Positions 17,202 through 26,568 of a stretch of DNA of 64,000 bases are shown here, one piece after another. The notes beneath the pieces were generated by a model that worked only from the letters and a program-made list of their open reading frames with translations, did not search any database and was not told the origin of the DNA. Location: assembly GCF_014205165.1 (NCBI RefSeq), contig NZ_JACHMZ010000001.1, forward strand, positions 2,564,501-2,628,500. The letters run 5' to 3'. This DNA is from Micromonospora carbonacea (GTDB taxonomy: Bacteria; Actinomycetota; Actinomycetes; Mycobacteriales; Micromonosporaceae). The stretch's first letter is position 1; the number at the start of each line of letters is the position of its first letter. The translations under genes and the position numbers were made by a program.

Positions 17202-18473
17202 ATGCAGAACGCCGTGGAGAAGTTGCGGACCGAGTGGGCGACCGACCCCCGCTGGCAGGGGGTGCGCCGCGGCTACCGCGCCGAGGACGTGGTGCGCCTG
17301 CGCGGGGCGATCCAGGAGGAGCACACCCTGGCCCGGCACGGGGCGCAGCGGCTGTGGCGGCTGCTGCACAGCGAGGACTACGTCCACGCCCTGGGCGCGC
17401 TCACCGGCAACCAGGCCGTGCAGATGGTCCGGGCCGGGCTGAAGGCGATCTACCTCTCCGGCTGGCAGGTGGCCGCCGACGCCAACCTCGCCGGGCACAC
17501 CTACCCCGACCAGAGCCTCTACCCCGCCAACTCGGTGCCCGCCGTGGTGCGCCGGATCAACAACGCCCTGCTGCGCGCCGCCCAGATCACCACCGCCGAG
17601 GGCGACGAGGACGGCACCGACTGGCTGGCCCCGATCGTCGCCGACGCAGAGGCCGGCTTCGGCGGGCCGCTCAACGCGTACGAGCTGATGACCGCCATGA
17701 TCGCGGCCGGCGCGGCGGGCGTGCACTGGGAGGACCAGCTCGCCGCCGAGAAGAAGTGCGGCCACCTCGGCGGCAAGGTGCTCGTCCCCACCGGGGCGCA
17801 CGTCCGCACCCTCGAGGCGGCGCGGCTCGCCGCCGACGTCGCCGGCGTGCCGTCGGTGGTCATCGCCCGCACCGACGCCCAGGCCGCCACGCTGCTGACC
17901 ACCGACGTCGACGAGCGCGACCGGCCCTTCGTCACCGGCGAGCGCACCGCCGAGGGCTTCTACCGGGTGCGCAACGGCATCGAGCCGTGCATCGCCCGGG
18001 GCCTGGCCTACGCCCCGCACGCCGACCTGCTCTGGATGGAGACCTCCACCCCGGACCTGGAGACCGCCCGGCGCTTCGCCGAGGCGATCAAGGCGGAGCA
18101 CCCGGACCAGCTCCTCGCCTACAACTGCTCGCCGTCGTTCAACTGGCGCAAGCACCTCGACGACGCCACCATCGCCAAGTTCCAGCGGGAACTCGGCCAC
18201 ATGGGCTACAAGTTCCAGTTCATCACCCTGGCCGGCTTCCACGCCCTCAACTACTCGATGTTCGACCTGGCCCGCGGCTACGCCGCCGACGGCATGCCCG
18301 CCTACGTGTCGTTGCAGGAGCGGGAGTTCGCCGCCGAGCCGGCCGGCTACACCGCCGTCAAGCACCAGCGCGAGGTCGGCACCGGATACTTCGACCTGAT
18401 CAGCACCGTGCTCAACCCGGCCGCCGAGACCACCGCCCTGCGCGGTTCCACCGAGGAGGAGCAGTTCGCATGA
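17202..18473 (+). CDS. aceA: Isocitrate lyase
   Basis: This 423-residue enzyme splits isocitrate into glyoxylate and succinate, the first glyoxylate-shunt step, in the cytoplasm. The catalytic signature KKCGH (Lys184-His188, nucleophile region Cys186) is present. So are the metal- and substrate-binding segments [10 protein letters not shown] and YNCSPSFNW. The length fits the prokaryotic short form. An ATG follows GAGGAG. The stop overlaps the malate synthase start by 4 nt (ATGA), so the two shunt enzymes are co-translated. RamB-like boxes lie upstream. Confidence 0.96.
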   Translation: MQNAVEKLRTEWATDPRWQGVRRGYRAEDVVRLRGAIQEEHTLARHGAQRLWRLLHSEDYVHALGALTGNQAVQMVRAGLKAIYLSGWQVAADANLAGHTYPDQSLYPANSVPAVVRRINNALLRAAQITTAEGDEDGTDWLAPIVADAEAGFGGPLNAYELMTAMIAAGAAGVHWEDQLAAEKKCGHLGGKVLVPTGAHVRTLEAARLAADVAGVPSVVIARTDAQAATLLTTDVDERDRPFVTGERTAEGFYRVRNGIEPCIARGLAYAPHADLLWMETSTPDLETARRFAEAIKAEHPDQLLAYNCSPSFNWRKHLDDATIAKFQRELGHMGYKFQFITLAGFHALNYSMFDLARGYAADGMPAYVSLQEREFAAEPAGYTAVKHQREVGTGYFDLISTVLNPAAETTALRGSTEEEQFA

Positions 18474-20080
18474 GATACGAGATCATCGGTCCGCTGGCCG
18501 ACCGGTTCGACGAGGTCCTCACCCCGGCGGCGCTGGAGTTCCTGGTCGAGCTGGACAGCGAGTTCGCCGCCCGCCGGGTGGCCCTGCTCGACACCCGCCG
18601 CGCCCGCCGGGACCGGTACGCCACCGGCCAGCTCCCCGACTTCCTTCCCGAGACCGCCGCGATCCGCGCCGACCCGACCTGGCGGGTGGCCCCGCCCGCG
18701 CCCGGCCTGCTCGACCGGCGGGTCGAGATCACCGGACCGCCCGACCGCAAGATGACCGTCAACGCGCTCAACTCCGGGGCACGGGTGTGGCTCGCCGACT
18801 TCGAGGACGCCACCTCGCCGACCTGGCGCAACGTCGTCGCCGGCCAGCTCAACCTGATCGACGCCCTGGACCGGCGCATCGACTTCACCGACGCGCGCGG
18901 CAGGCGCTACGCCCTTGGCGACGAGCTGGCCACGATCGTCGTGCGGCCGCGCGGCTGGCACCTCGTGGAGAAGGGCATCGCGGTGGACGGGCGGCCCATC
19001 TCGGCCAGCCTGGTCGACTTCGGGCTCTACCTGTTCCACTGCGCGCGGCGGCAGCTCGACGCGGGCGCGGGACCCTACTTCTACCTGCCGAAGCTGGAGA
19101 GCCACCACGAGGCGCGGCTGTGGAACGACGTCTTCGTCTTCGCCCAGCAGCGCCTGGGCCTGCCGCGCGGCACCATCCGGGCCACCACCCTCATCGAGAC
19201 GATCACCGCCGCCTTCGAGATGGAGGAGATCCTCTACGAGCTGCGCGAGCACTCGGCGGGCCTGAACGCCGGGCGGTGGGACTACATCTTCAGCGTGATC
19301 AGGAACTTCGGGCAGTGGCCGGACTTCGTCCTGCCCGACCGGGCCGAGGTCACCATGACGGTGCCGTTCATGCGGGCGTACACCGAGCTGCTCGTGGCCA
19401 CCTGCCACCGGCGGGGCGCGCACGCGATCGGGGGGATGGCCGCGTTCGTCCCCAGCCGGGACCCGCAGGTCAACGACGTGGCCCTGCACCGGGTGCGGGC
19501 GGACAAGCGGCGCGAGGCCGGCGACGGCTTCGACGGCTCGTGGGTCGCCCACCCGGGGCTGGTCGCCACCTGCCGGGAGGAGTTCGACGCGGTGCTCGGC
19601 GAGCGCCCGCATCAGCTCGACCGGCTCCGGGACGACGTCAACGTCGCCGCCGCCGACCTGCTCGCCGTCGACAAGACCCCCGGCCAGGTCACCGCCGCGG
19701 GGGTGCGCGCCAACATCGCGGTCGCGCTGCGCTACATCGACGCGTGGCTCGGCGGCGCCGGGGCGGTCGCCCTGTGGAACCTGATGGAGGACGCGGCGAC
19801 CGCCGAGATCGCCCGCTGCCAGGTGTGGCAGTGGCTGCACCACGGCACCCCGCTGGCCGACGGCGGCTGCGTCACCGACGAGCTGGTCCGGAGCATCCTC
19901 GCGCAGGAGCTGGCCGAGCTGGTGACGGGGCGCGGGGCCGCCGACCGGGAGCGCGCCGAGCGGGCCGCCCGCGTCGTCGAGGACACCGCGTTCGGCGAGG
20001 ACCTGCCGGCGTTCTTCACCACCGGCGCGTACGCCCGGCACCTAGGCCCGGGCCGCCTGCCCGCGGTGCCGGCGCGCTGA
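18470..20080 (+). CDS. aceB: Malate synthase A
   Basis: This 536-residue protein has the typical AceB (isoform A) length. Conserved stretches are [34 protein letters not shown] and [14 protein letters not shown]. It condenses glyoxylate with acetyl-CoA to malate. Translational coupling to aceA through ATGA ensures balanced synthesis. A long GC-rich hairpin follows the stop. Confidence 0.96.
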   Translation: MRYEIIGPLADRFDEVLTPAALEFLVELDSEFAARRVALLDTRRARRDRYATGQLPDFLPETAAIRADPTWRVAPPAPGLLDRRVEITGPPDRKMTVNALNSGARVWLADFEDATSPTWRNVVAGQLNLIDALDRRIDFTDARGRRYALGDELATIVVRPRGWHLVEKGIAVDGRPISASLVDFGLYLFHCARRQLDAGAGPYFYLPKLESHHEARLWNDVFVFAQQRLGLPRGTIRATTLIETITAAFEMEEILYELREHSAGLNAGRWDYIFSVIRNFGQWPDFVLPDRAEVTMTVPFMRAYTELLVATCHRRGAHAIGGMAAFVPSRDPQVNDVALHRVRADKRREAGDGFDGSWVAHPGLVATCREEFDAVLGERPHQLDRLRDDVNVAAADLLAVDKTPGQVTAAGVRANIAVALRYIDAWLGGAGAVALWNLMEDAATAEIARCQVWQWLHHGTPLADGGCVTDELVRSILAQELAELVTGRGAADRERAERAARVVEDTAFGEDLPAFFTTGAYARHLGPGRLPAVPAR

Positions 20081-20122
20081 GCCGGACCATCCGCCGCCGA
20101 CGCGGTGGCGGGCCGGTCCGGC
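20081..20122. terminator. Bidirectional hairpin terminator between aceB and the iclR gene
   Basis: GCCGGACC (20081-20088) pairs with GGTCCGGC (20115-20122), and an inner CCGCC/GGCGG (20091-20095/20107-20111) extends the stem. It sits between convergent genes. No T-run follows, as is common in GC-rich actinobacteria. Confidence 0.6.
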
Positions 20123-20128
20123 GCCGGT

Positions 20129-20911
20129 TCACCGGCCCGGACCGGCCGCCAGGTCCTCCTCGACGCGCTGCGCGGTGGCCAGCAGGGGCGGCAGCAGCTC
20201 CGTGCGGATCGTCTCGAACGAGCCGCGGCTGGCGTGCGCGGAGACGTTGATCGCGGCGACCACCGACCCGTTGTCCGCGCGGATCGGCGCGGCCAGCGAG
20301 CGCAGCCCCTCCTCCAGCTCCTGGTCGACGATCGCGTAGCCCTGCGCGGCGATCGTGGTCAGGGCGGCGCGCAGCCGGGCCGGGTCGGTGACGGTGTGCC
20401 GGGTCAACGGCCGCAGCCGCGCCGTGGCGAGGTAGTCGTCCAGCCAGTCGGCGGGCTGCGCGGCGAGCAGCACCCGCCCCATCGACGTCGCGTACGCGGG
20501 GAACCGGCTGCCGACGCTGATCCCCACCGTCATGATCCGCCTGGTGGCGACGCGGGCGACGTAGACCACCTCGCCGCCGTCGAGGACCGACACCGAGCAG
20601 GACTCGCGCACCTGCGCGGCCAGCGCCTCCAGGTGCGGCCGGGCGACCTCCGGCAGGCTCAGGCCCGACAGGTAGGCGTAGCCGAGGTCGAGCACGCGCG
20701 GGCGCAGCGAGAACAGCCGGCCGTCGGTGTGCACGTAGCCCAGCTCGACCAGGGTGAGCAGGAAGCGCCGGGCGGCGGCCCGGGTCAGCCCGGTGGCCCG
20801 CGCCACCTCGCTCAGGGTGAGCCGGGGGTGCTCGGCGTCGAACGCGCGGATCACGGCCAGGCCGCGCTCCAGCGACTGGACGAACTCCCCGGATCGCGCC
20901 GCGTCGGTCAC
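20129..20911 (-). CDS. IclR family regulator, PcaR/PobR-like
   Basis: This 260-residue protein has an N-terminal winged helix (about 10-70) and a C-terminal IclR effector domain (about 80-255; GRVLLAA and GYAIVDQELEEGLRSLAAPI are typical). GTG at 20909-20911 was chosen because AGGAGA sits 5 nt upstream. A longer start would add 16 residues. It lies downstream of, and codirectional with, the CoA-transferase genes. A PcaR-like inverted repeat upstream of those genes supports its role as their regulator, probably responding to an aromatic-pathway intermediate such as 3-oxoadipate. Confidence 0.87.
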   Translation of the reverse strand: MTDAARSGEFVQSLERGLAVIRAFDAEHPRLTLSEVARATGLTRAAARRFLLTLVELGYVHTDGRLFSLRPRVLDLGYAYLSGLSLPEVARPHLEALAAQVRESCSVSVLDGGEVVYVARVATRRIMTVGISVGSRFPAYATSMGRVLLAAQPADWLDDYLATARLRPLTRHTVTDPARLRAALTTIAAQGYAIVDQELEEGLRSLAAPIRADNGSVVAAINVSAHASRGSFETIRTELLPPLLATAQRVEEDLAAGPGR

Positions 20912-21134
20912 TCGGTCTCCTGCCGCAGGTCTCCCGGGGTGGCCTGAGCGCCCGGTCACCGTCGGTGGCCAGCGTAGCCGCGCCGCCCGCCACGGCAGGC
21001 ACCGGTGCCCCCGCGCCTCGCGCGGCCGCGCCGGCGGGGGCCGGTCGTCCCGTCCCGCCTACGCGCCGCCGGCCGGCCGTCGCCGTGGCGGCCGACGGGG
21101 GTGCGGACGGCGGCGCGAATGTGCACGTCACGGG

Positions 21135-21905
21135 TCAGGTCGTCGCCCTCGACGTGGCCCGCAGGGCCCGCAGCGCGGCGAGCTCGGCGGGGGTGGGCGG
21201 CTCGTTGGTGGTCAGCCCGTCGGCGACGGCGAGCGGCCAGCCGGTTGCCGCCCGGGCCTGCGCGACGGTGACGCCGGGGTGCAGCCGGGTGAGGGTCAGC
21301 TCGCGGGTGGCCGGGTCGGGTTCGAGGACGCCGAGGTCGGTGATCACCGTGCGGGGGCCGCCGCCGCGCAGCCCGAGCCGGGCCCGGTCGTCCGGCCCCG
21401 CGCCGTAGCCGACCGAGGTGACGAAGTCGACGCGGTCGGTGAACGTGCGCCTGCTCTGCCGGACGATGACGACCACCTCGCCGCAGGACGCGGCGATCTC
21501 CGGTGCGCCGCCGGCGCCGGGCAGGCGGACCGACGGTTCGGCGTAGGAGCCGCCGATGACCGTGGTGTTGAGGTTGCCGTGGCGGTCGAGCTGGGCCGCG
21601 CCGAGGAACCCGACGTCGATGCGGCCGGGCTGGAGCCAGTAGTTGAACACCTCCGGCACGGAGACGACCGCGTCGGCGGTGTCGGCGAGGACGCCGTCGC
21701 CGATGGACAGCGGCAGCCGGTCGGGCTTCGCGCCGAGGCAGCCCGACTCGTAGACCAGCACGAGGCCGGGGGCGTGGGTGACGCGGGCCAGGTTCGCGGC
21801 GGTGCTGGGCAGGCCGATGCCGACGAAGCAGACGGTGCCGTCGCGTAGCTGCCGGGCGGCGGCGACCGTCATCATCTCGTCGGCCGACCAGTCCGCCGCG
21901 CTCAC
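21135..21905 (-). CDS. CoA-transferase subunit beta (3-oxoadipate CoA-transferase PcaJ-like)
   Basis: This 256-residue family I CoA-transferase beta subunit carries the catalytic glutamate Glu53 in the VYESG motif, which forms the acyl-CoA thioester intermediate. The glycine-rich CoA site is around residues 27-33. It works as a heterodimer or heterotetramer with the alpha subunit encoded just upstream (GTGA overlap, 4 nt). It moves CoA from succinyl-CoA or acetyl-CoA to an oxoacid. 3-Oxoadipate is favoured because of the PcaR-like regulator and operator, but no other pca gene is in view, so a different acid remains possible. Confidence 0.82.
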   Translation of the reverse strand: MSAADWSADEMMTVAAARQLRDGTVCFVGIGLPSTAANLARVTHAPGLVLVYESGCLGAKPDRLPLSIGDGVLADTADAVVSVPEVFNYWLQPGRIDVGFLGAAQLDRHGNLNTTVIGGSYAEPSVRLPGAGGAPEIAASCGEVVVIVRQSRRTFTDRVDFVTSVGYGAGPDDRARLGLRGGGPRTVITDLGVLEPDPATRELTLTRLHPGVTVAQARAATGWPLAVADGLTTNEPPTPAELAALRALRATSRATT

Positions 21906-22720
21906 GCCGGCACCTCCGTCGCCAGCACGTGCCGGGCGATCCAGGCCCGGAAGGCGTCGCGGTCCCGGCTGATCGCGTCCCAGTCGCGGTAGAAGTCGTT
22001 GTCGCGGACCGAGTAACCCTGGGTGTACGACGGGTGCGCGCCCCCGGGCACCCGGGCCACCGCCGTGACCGCCCAGCCGGGCAGGACGACCTGCCCCGGC
22101 ACCGGCGTCAGCTCGTCGACGAGCTCCTCGACGGTGACCAGGGACCGGCGCGCGGCCAGCACGGCCTCCTTCTGCACGCCGGTGATGCCCCACAGCTGCA
22201 CGTTGCCGGCCCGGTCGGCGCGCTGGGCGTGCACCACGGTCACGTCGGGGCGCAGCGCGGGCAGCGCGGTGAGCGTCTCGCCGGTGAACGGGCAGTCGAC
22301 GGTGCGGACGGTGGCGGTGTGCCGGGGCAGGTCGGTGCCGGTGTAGCCGCGCAGGACGGCGAACGGCAGGCCGGAGGCGCCCGCGACGTAGCGGTTGGCC
22401 ATTCCCGCATGGCTGTGCTCCTCCAGCTCCAGGGGCGCGGGCCAGGAGTGCTGCACGGCGTCGCGGAAGCGGTGCAGCGAGCCCACCCCCGGGTTGCCGC
22501 CCCAGGAGAAGACGAGGCGGCTGGCGCAGCCGGCCCCGATGAGCTGGTCGTAGATGACGTCCGGGGTCATCCGCACCAGGGTCAGGCCGCGCCGCCCCTG
22601 CCGGATGATCTCGTGACCGGCGGCGAACGGGATGAGGTGGGTGAACCCCTCCAGGGCCACCACGTCCCCGTCGTGCACCAGCTCCGCGATCCCGTCGGCC
22701 AGCGAGACGATCTTCGCCAT
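21902..22720 (-). CDS. CoA-transferase subunit alpha (3-oxoadipate CoA-transferase PcaI-like)
   Basis: This 272-residue alpha subunit of a family I CoA-transferase provides the CoA-binding lobe (VHDGDVVALEGF, SWGGNPGVGS). ATG at 22718-22720 was chosen since GGGAGG precedes it at 5 nt. It is coupled to the beta gene by a 4-nt overlap. Upstream lies the inverted repeat at 22762-22795, which resembles the PcaR recognition sequence. The substrate is inferred, not demonstrated. Confidence 0.82.
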   Translation of the reverse strand: MAKIVSLADGIAELVHDGDVVALEGFTHLIPFAAGHEIIRQGRRGLTLVRMTPDVIYDQLIGAGCASRLVFSWGGNPGVGSLHRFRDAVQHSWPAPLELEEHSHAGMANRYVAGASGLPFAVLRGYTGTDLPRHTATVRTVDCPFTGETLTALPALRPDVTVVHAQRADRAGNVQLWGITGVQKEAVLAARRSLVTVEELVDELTPVPGQVVLPGWAVTAVARVPGGAHPSYTQGYSVRDNDFYRDWDAISRDRDAFRAWIARHVLATEVPA

Positions 22721-22761
22721 CGGCCTCCCGCCTTCTGTGCCGTCGTGGCGTCCGCGCCGGC

Positions 22762-22795
22762 GTTCGGAATGCGGACGGGTGTGCCCATCTCGAAC
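22762..22795. promoter_or_regulatory. PcaR-like inverted-repeat operator upstream of the CoA-transferase genes
   Basis: The left arm GTTCGGAATGCGGAC (22762-22776) and right arm (22781-22795, reading GTTCGAGATGGGCAC on the minus strand) agree at 11 of 15 positions and are separated by 4 bp. The right arm matches the Pseudomonas PcaR site GTTCGATAATCGCAC at 11 of 15 positions. It is 42 bp upstream of the alpha-subunit ATG. Confidence 0.5.
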
Positions 22796-22925
22796 GTAGT
22801 GCGCGGCGGCGTCGGCCGTCAACGGGGCCGCGGCGCCGCGCCGGGCGGGCGGCCGGTCACCTCCCGACCGCGTAGGCAAGCGGCGAGCGGCGCGGTCGGC
22901 ACGACCTCCGAGCTGCGGAAACGGG

Positions 22926-23759
22926 TCACCGGGCCGGTGCCCGACGGCCCCGTCGGGCGAGCAGCAGCGCCGCCGTGAGGACCGCCGCGGCCACCGGCAG
23001 GCCCCAGGGCCGCCGGGCGGCCTCCACCGTGAACGCGACCGGGCGGCCGGGCACCTCGATCCGACCGTCGATCTCGTACCGGCCGTACGGGGCCGCGCCC
23101 GTGGGCACCGTGACCCGGTAGTCGCGGGTCGCCCCGGCGGCGACGGTGCCGACCGCCGGGGCGGCCACGATGGTCCGGGCTCGCCCCGGGGGCCCGACCA
23201 GCAGCGTGAACGGCGGGTCGGTCACGTCCTCGGTGCCGGGGTTGCGCAGGGTGAACCCCAGCGCCAGCTCGCCCGGCAGGCCGAACCAGCCGCGTGGCCC
23301 GGACCGGTCGTCGGCGCGCACCGACTCCAGGGTCAGCGCGGCCGGGACGCCCGGCGCGGCGGGCGGCGCGTCCACCCCGGCCAGCGGCAGGGCGGCGGTG
23401 GCGGCGGCCGTGCCGGTCGGCGTCCGGACGCGCAGCACGCAGGGGCACGCCACCGGCGGGGCGGCCAGCAGCACCGGCAGCCGGGCGCGACCGGACGGCG
23501 GCACCTGGGCGTGCGTGGCGTCGCCCGTCGCGCAGTCCAGCGCCCCGCGCCGGGCGGCGTTGCCGCACACCTCGGCCTGCGCCGTGCCGGCGGGCCAGCC
23601 GTCGAGGTCGACCAGCACCCGCTGCCCGACCCGCAGCGGCCCGGCGGGCACGGTGACGCCGGGCCCGCCCTCGGCCGCCCCGGCCGCGGTGGGTGCCAGC
23701 GCCAGGGCCAGGGCCACGGCTGCGGCCAGCGGGGCGCCGGCGCGGGTCCGGGCGGTCAT
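22926..23759 (-). CDS. Secreted or membrane-anchored beta-sandwich protein of the haem-iron island
   Basis: This 277-residue protein has an N-terminal signal peptide (cleavage near residue 28 after AAG-A), two beta-rich domains, and a C-terminal hydrophobic segment followed by basic residues (about 250-277). It is therefore a type I membrane protein exposed outside. Two Cys pairs (near 65-75 and 103-106) could form disulfides. The second domain resembles NEW3/DUF916-like beta-sandwiches. Its start overlaps the preceding DUF916-like gene by 4 nt. It is the last cistron of an operon headed by an HtaA-domain gene under an iron box. The function is unknown; a structural or docking role in surface haem capture is inferred. 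Confidence 0.72.
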   Translation of the reverse strand: MTARTRAGAPLAAAVALALALAPTAAGAAEGGPGVTVPAGPLRVGQRVLVDLDGWPAGTAQAEVCGNAARRGALDCATGDATHAQVPPSGRARLPVLLAAPPVACPCVLRVRTPTGTAAATAALPLAGVDAPPAAPGVPAALTLESVRADDRSGPRGWFGLPGELALGFTLRNPGTEDVTDPPFTLLVGPPGRARTIVAAPAVGTVAAGATRDYRVTVPTGAAPYGRYEIDGRIEVPGRPVAFTVEAARRPWGLPVAAAVLTAALLLARRGRRAPAR

Positions 23760-24844
23760 GCCGTCGCCGGCCCGGCGTCCACCGTGGCCGGTCCGCCGTC
23801 CACGGTGGGCCGCGCATCGTCCGCCGTGGTCCGCCCGCCGTCGCCGGGGGCGCGGCGACGCCACCACCGCAGCCCGCCCCAGCCGCCCGCGACCGCGAGT
23901 AGCGCCAGCGGCACCCACGGCGGGGCCCACACCCCGGCGGAGCGCAGCACCGGCGGCAGCGCGGTGTCCGTGGTGGCCGCCGCGAGGTCGACCTCGGCGG
24001 TCAGCCGCAGCAGCGGGGGCACGCCGGTGATCCGCTCGGTGACGGTGACGGTGCCGCCGGGCAGCAGCTCCGGCAGGTCGGTGGGGGAGGTGCGGGCCTG
24101 CTCCCAGCCGAACGGCCCGGCGACGGTCACCGCGCCGCTGCCGGTGACCCGGACGTTGCCGGTGTTGCGTACCCGGTAGCGGACCACGAGGTCGCCGCCG
24201 GCGAACGGGTCGACCGGGTTGGCGTAGGAGACGTCGACCGACTCGACGGTGACGGCGGGGCGCACCGGGCCGTCGACCCGCAGGTGGACCCGGGCGGCGA
24301 GGCGCTGGTCGACCAGGACCCGCTGCCCGTCGGCGGTGGTCCGGGCGCGGGCGACCGAGCCGATCACCCCGCCCGTGTGGTCGCCCGGGGTGGCGTCGGC
24401 CGGCACGGCGAGGCGGAACGGGATGTCGACCCGTTTGCCGGGCGGGACCGTCCAGGCCCGCCGTTCGAACCGGATCCACGAGCCCACGTCGGTGGCGGGC
24501 TGATCGGCCGGCAGCAGGGCGAACGCCCCGTCGGCGGAGGTGTAGGCGTCGGTGCCGTACACGTCGAAGGTGAGCGGGCGGTCGCCGAGGTTGGTGATGC
24601 CGACGTGGTCGGTCAGGGTGCTGCCCGGGGCCAGGTCGTAGATGAAGTAGTTGCGCCCGGTGGGTCCCTTCGCGCTGGACGGCTGCACGGACCAGCGGGC
24701 CGCGCCGGTCCGGTCGGCGGCGTCGGCGTCGACGCCGGGCGACGGGGCGGGCGCGGCGTCGGCCGGCGCGGGCAGGGCCGTCGCCGCGAGCAGCGCGGCG
24801 GCGAGCGCGACGCTCGCCCGGGACAGGGCGGTGGGCAGGGGCAT
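23756..24844 (-). CDS. DUF916/WxL-like peptidoglycan-binding surface protein
   Basis: This 362-residue protein has a signal peptide (about 1-31), a DUF916-type beta-sandwich (about 50-165, with the NLGDRPLTFDVYGTDAY region and VPPGKRVDIPF), a second beta domain (about 175-300), a transmembrane helix near 310-330, and a repetitive Asp/Gly/Pro tail. In Firmicutes DUF916 proteins accompany WxL proteins on the cell wall. Here the partner is an HtaA protein whose C-terminus is WxL-like. It overlaps the next gene by 4 nt. The 67-nt gap from the HtaA gene contains strong hairpins. Confidence 0.75.
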   Translation of the reverse strand: MPLPTALSRASVALAAALLAATALPAPADAAPAPSPGVDADAADRTGAARWSVQPSSAKGPTGRNYFIYDLAPGSTLTDHVGITNLGDRPLTFDVYGTDAYTSADGAFALLPADQPATDVGSWIRFERRAWTVPPGKRVDIPFRLAVPADATPGDHTGGVIGSVARARTTADGQRVLVDQRLAARVHLRVDGPVRPAVTVESVDVSYANPVDPFAGGDLVVRYRVRNTGNVRVTGSGAVTVAGPFGWEQARTSPTDLPELLPGGTVTVTERITGVPPLLRLTAEVDLAAATTDTALPPVLRSAGVWAPPWVPLALLAVAGGWGGLRWWRRRAPGDGGRTTADDARPTVDGGPATVDAGPATA

Positions 24845-24846
24845 GC

Positions 24847-24900
24847 CGGGCTCCGCAGGTGGTCGGGCCGGTGGGACGGGCGCGGAGCCCGCCCCACCGG
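24847..24900 (-). terminator. Overlapping alternative hairpins between the HtaA and DUF916 genes
   Basis: Two mutually exclusive stems are visible. CGGGCTCCGC (24847-24856) can pair with GCGGAGCCCG (24882-24891). Alternatively CCGGTGGG plus GGGC (24868-24875, 24878-24881) can pair with GCCC plus CCCACCGG (24887-24890, 24893-24900). The second lies 11 nt after the HtaA stop and would act as a partial terminator or a 3'-end stabiliser. No T-run follows. Confidence 0.5.
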
Positions 24901-24911
24901 TGGTGCCGTGA

Positions 24912-26423
24912 TCAGGAGAGGGTGAGCGTCAGGACCGCGGTGTAGTCGCCCGCCGGGGCGGACGCCGGGATCCCGAGGTTGAGCTGGGCGCCGCAGCCGA
25001 AGGTGCCGTTGCTCGCGCCGCTGGCCGAGGTGCACAGCGCGCGCGCCGTGCCCAGGCCGGCACCGGGCGCGGCGGCCGCGCCCGGGGTGACCACGCCGGG
25101 CGTGCCGGCGAGGCCGTCGGTGACGACGGACGCGTTCGGCACCCAGCCGAGGTTGTCCGCGTCGATGCTGCCGCCGCCGGCCGAGGCGAAGTCGGAGACC
25201 TGCCCGACCAGGCTCCAGCCGGCGTTGGTGCCGCGCAGGTCGGCCACCGTGGCGGTGTTCAGCGCCCCGCTGGTGACCTGCCCGTTGCTGACCGCCGGCA
25301 GCGCGACCGTGGAGCCGGCCACGCCGAGGGTCAGCGCGCCGCCGGTGACGGTGGCGGTGATCTGCTGGTCGGCGTCGCCTCCGCCGCCGACCGGGGCGCT
25401 GCGGAACGTCACCGGGGTGAAGGTGTCCTGGCTCCGGTCGGCCGAGCCGCGGGCGGCGAAGGTGATCACGTAGCACTGCACCCGCGTGCAGTCGACCTGT
25501 GCGCCGGTGCGGTCGGTGTAGACCGCGCTGATCGGCAGGGTGGTGCGGAACGTGCCGTCGGCGTGGAGCCGGTCGCGGGCCTCCGTCGGCTCGTTCGTCT
25601 TGCTCACCCACTTGGTGACCTGGAGGACGCCGGCGTTCGTCCAGTGCTCGTCGACCTTCGGACCGAAGGAGACGTAGATGCCGGCCGCCCCGTTGGCCTC
25701 GGGGTCGAAGCCGCTGCCCTCGACCGTGATCGTCGCCCCGGCCGGGTCGACGCCGGTGGACGGGGCGACGGCGACCGCCGGGCCGGCCGGCTCGCCGCCG
25801 CCACCCGTGGAGAAGGTGAACGACAGCGGGTCGAGCGCGGCGCCGGCGGCGTAGAAGCCGTTGAACGCGCTGGCGCCCTCGGCGGTCAACGTCGCCGCCA
25901 GGCCGGTCGCGGTCACCGTGCCGCCGCTGCCACCGGGGTTGCCGTCGGTGACGGCGATGGTGGCGATGGTGGCCTGGCGGACCGAGACCGGCTCGGTGGC
26001 GGTGGTGGCCAGGTCGACGTCCGCCTTCAGCGCGGCGGTGCCGCCGGAGACGGCGACCGTCGGGTTGGCCAGGGTGATGGTGAACATGTGCGCCGGGTAC
26101 GAGAAGACGACAGTCCCGCCGTACCTGGCGTCGATGGCGCCGGTGCCGGCGTCGTACGTGCCGCCCTTCGCCGGGAAGGTGAAGGTGCCGTCGGCGTTGA
26201 TGCTGGCTCCGTTGCTCGCCGCGATCGGCGGGTTGCCGTTGCCGGTGTTGACGTAGCTGCGGAACGACGCCTTGAAGCCCCAGGTGAGGCTGCCGGTGCT
26301 GATGTCGGCCCCGGCCGCCGAGGCGGGGGTGACGCCGACGAGGGCGGCCGAGGCGCCGAGGAGGGCGACCGCGGCCCACCGCAGCGAACGCCACCGGCCG
26401 GCACCGGTTCTGGATCGGACCAT
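24912..26423 (-). CDS. HtaA-domain haem-binding surface protein with WxL-like C-terminus
   Basis: This 503-residue exported protein has a signal peptide to about residue 36, one HtaA domain (about 40-205, beginning GSLTWGFKASFRSYV), an Ig-like domain (about 213-345), and a C-terminal WxL-like beta domain (about 350-503) ending LTLTLS. HtaA domains of Corynebacterium bind haem on the surface and pass it to HmuT. The Ig domain shares a Cys-pair and ADRSQD segment with the protein encoded divergently. No transmembrane anchor is present, so wall attachment through the DUF916/WxL-like partners is likely. An iron box lies 36 bp upstream of the ATG. Confidence 0.82.
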   Translation of the reverse strand: MVRSRTGAGRWRSLRWAAVALLGASAALVGVTPASAAGADISTGSLTWGFKASFRSYVNTGNGNPPIAASNGASINADGTFTFPAKGGTYDAGTGAIDARYGGTVVFSYPAHMFTITLANPTVAVSGGTAALKADVDLATTATEPVSVRQATIATIAVTDGNPGGSGGTVTATGLAATLTAEGASAFNGFYAAGAALDPLSFTFSTGGGGEPAGPAVAVAPSTGVDPAGATITVEGSGFDPEANGAAGIYVSFGPKVDEHWTNAGVLQVTKWVSKTNEPTEARDRLHADGTFRTTLPISAVYTDRTGAQVDCTRVQCYVITFAARGSADRSQDTFTPVTFRSAPVGGGGDADQQITATVTGGALTLGVAGSTVALPAVSNGQVTSGALNTATVADLRGTNAGWSLVGQVSDFASAGGGSIDADNLGWVPNASVVTDGLAGTPGVVTPGAAAAPGAGLGTARALCTSASGASNGTFGCGAQLNLGIPASAPAGDYTAVLTLTLS

Positions 26424-26458
26424 GCTGTTCCTTTCTCACGCCCAATACGGACAGTGGT

Positions 26459-26477
26459 TGAGGTTAGGCAAACCTAA
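26459..26477. promoter_or_regulatory. DtxR/IdeR iron box 1 (minus-strand operon side)
   Basis: TGAGGTTAGGCAAACCTAA matches the consensus TTAGGTTAGGCTAACCTAA at 17 of 19 positions. It lies 36 bp upstream of the HtaA-protein ATG and should mediate iron-dependent repression of that operon. Confidence 0.85.
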
Positions 26478-26549
26478 CTGCTGCGGCACAGGGGCGACGG
26501 GTTGAAGATCTTGACCCGAAGAACCCCTTGTGAACTGCGAATCCATCGC

Positions 26550-26568
26550 TTAGGTTAGGCAAACCTTA
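26550..26568. promoter_or_regulatory. DtxR/IdeR iron box 2 (plus-strand operon side)
   Basis: TTAGGTTAGGCAAACCTTA matches the iron-box consensus at 17 of 19 positions, 49 bp upstream of the ATG of the plus-strand haem operon. With box 1 it gives each divergent promoter its own operator. Confidence 0.85.
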
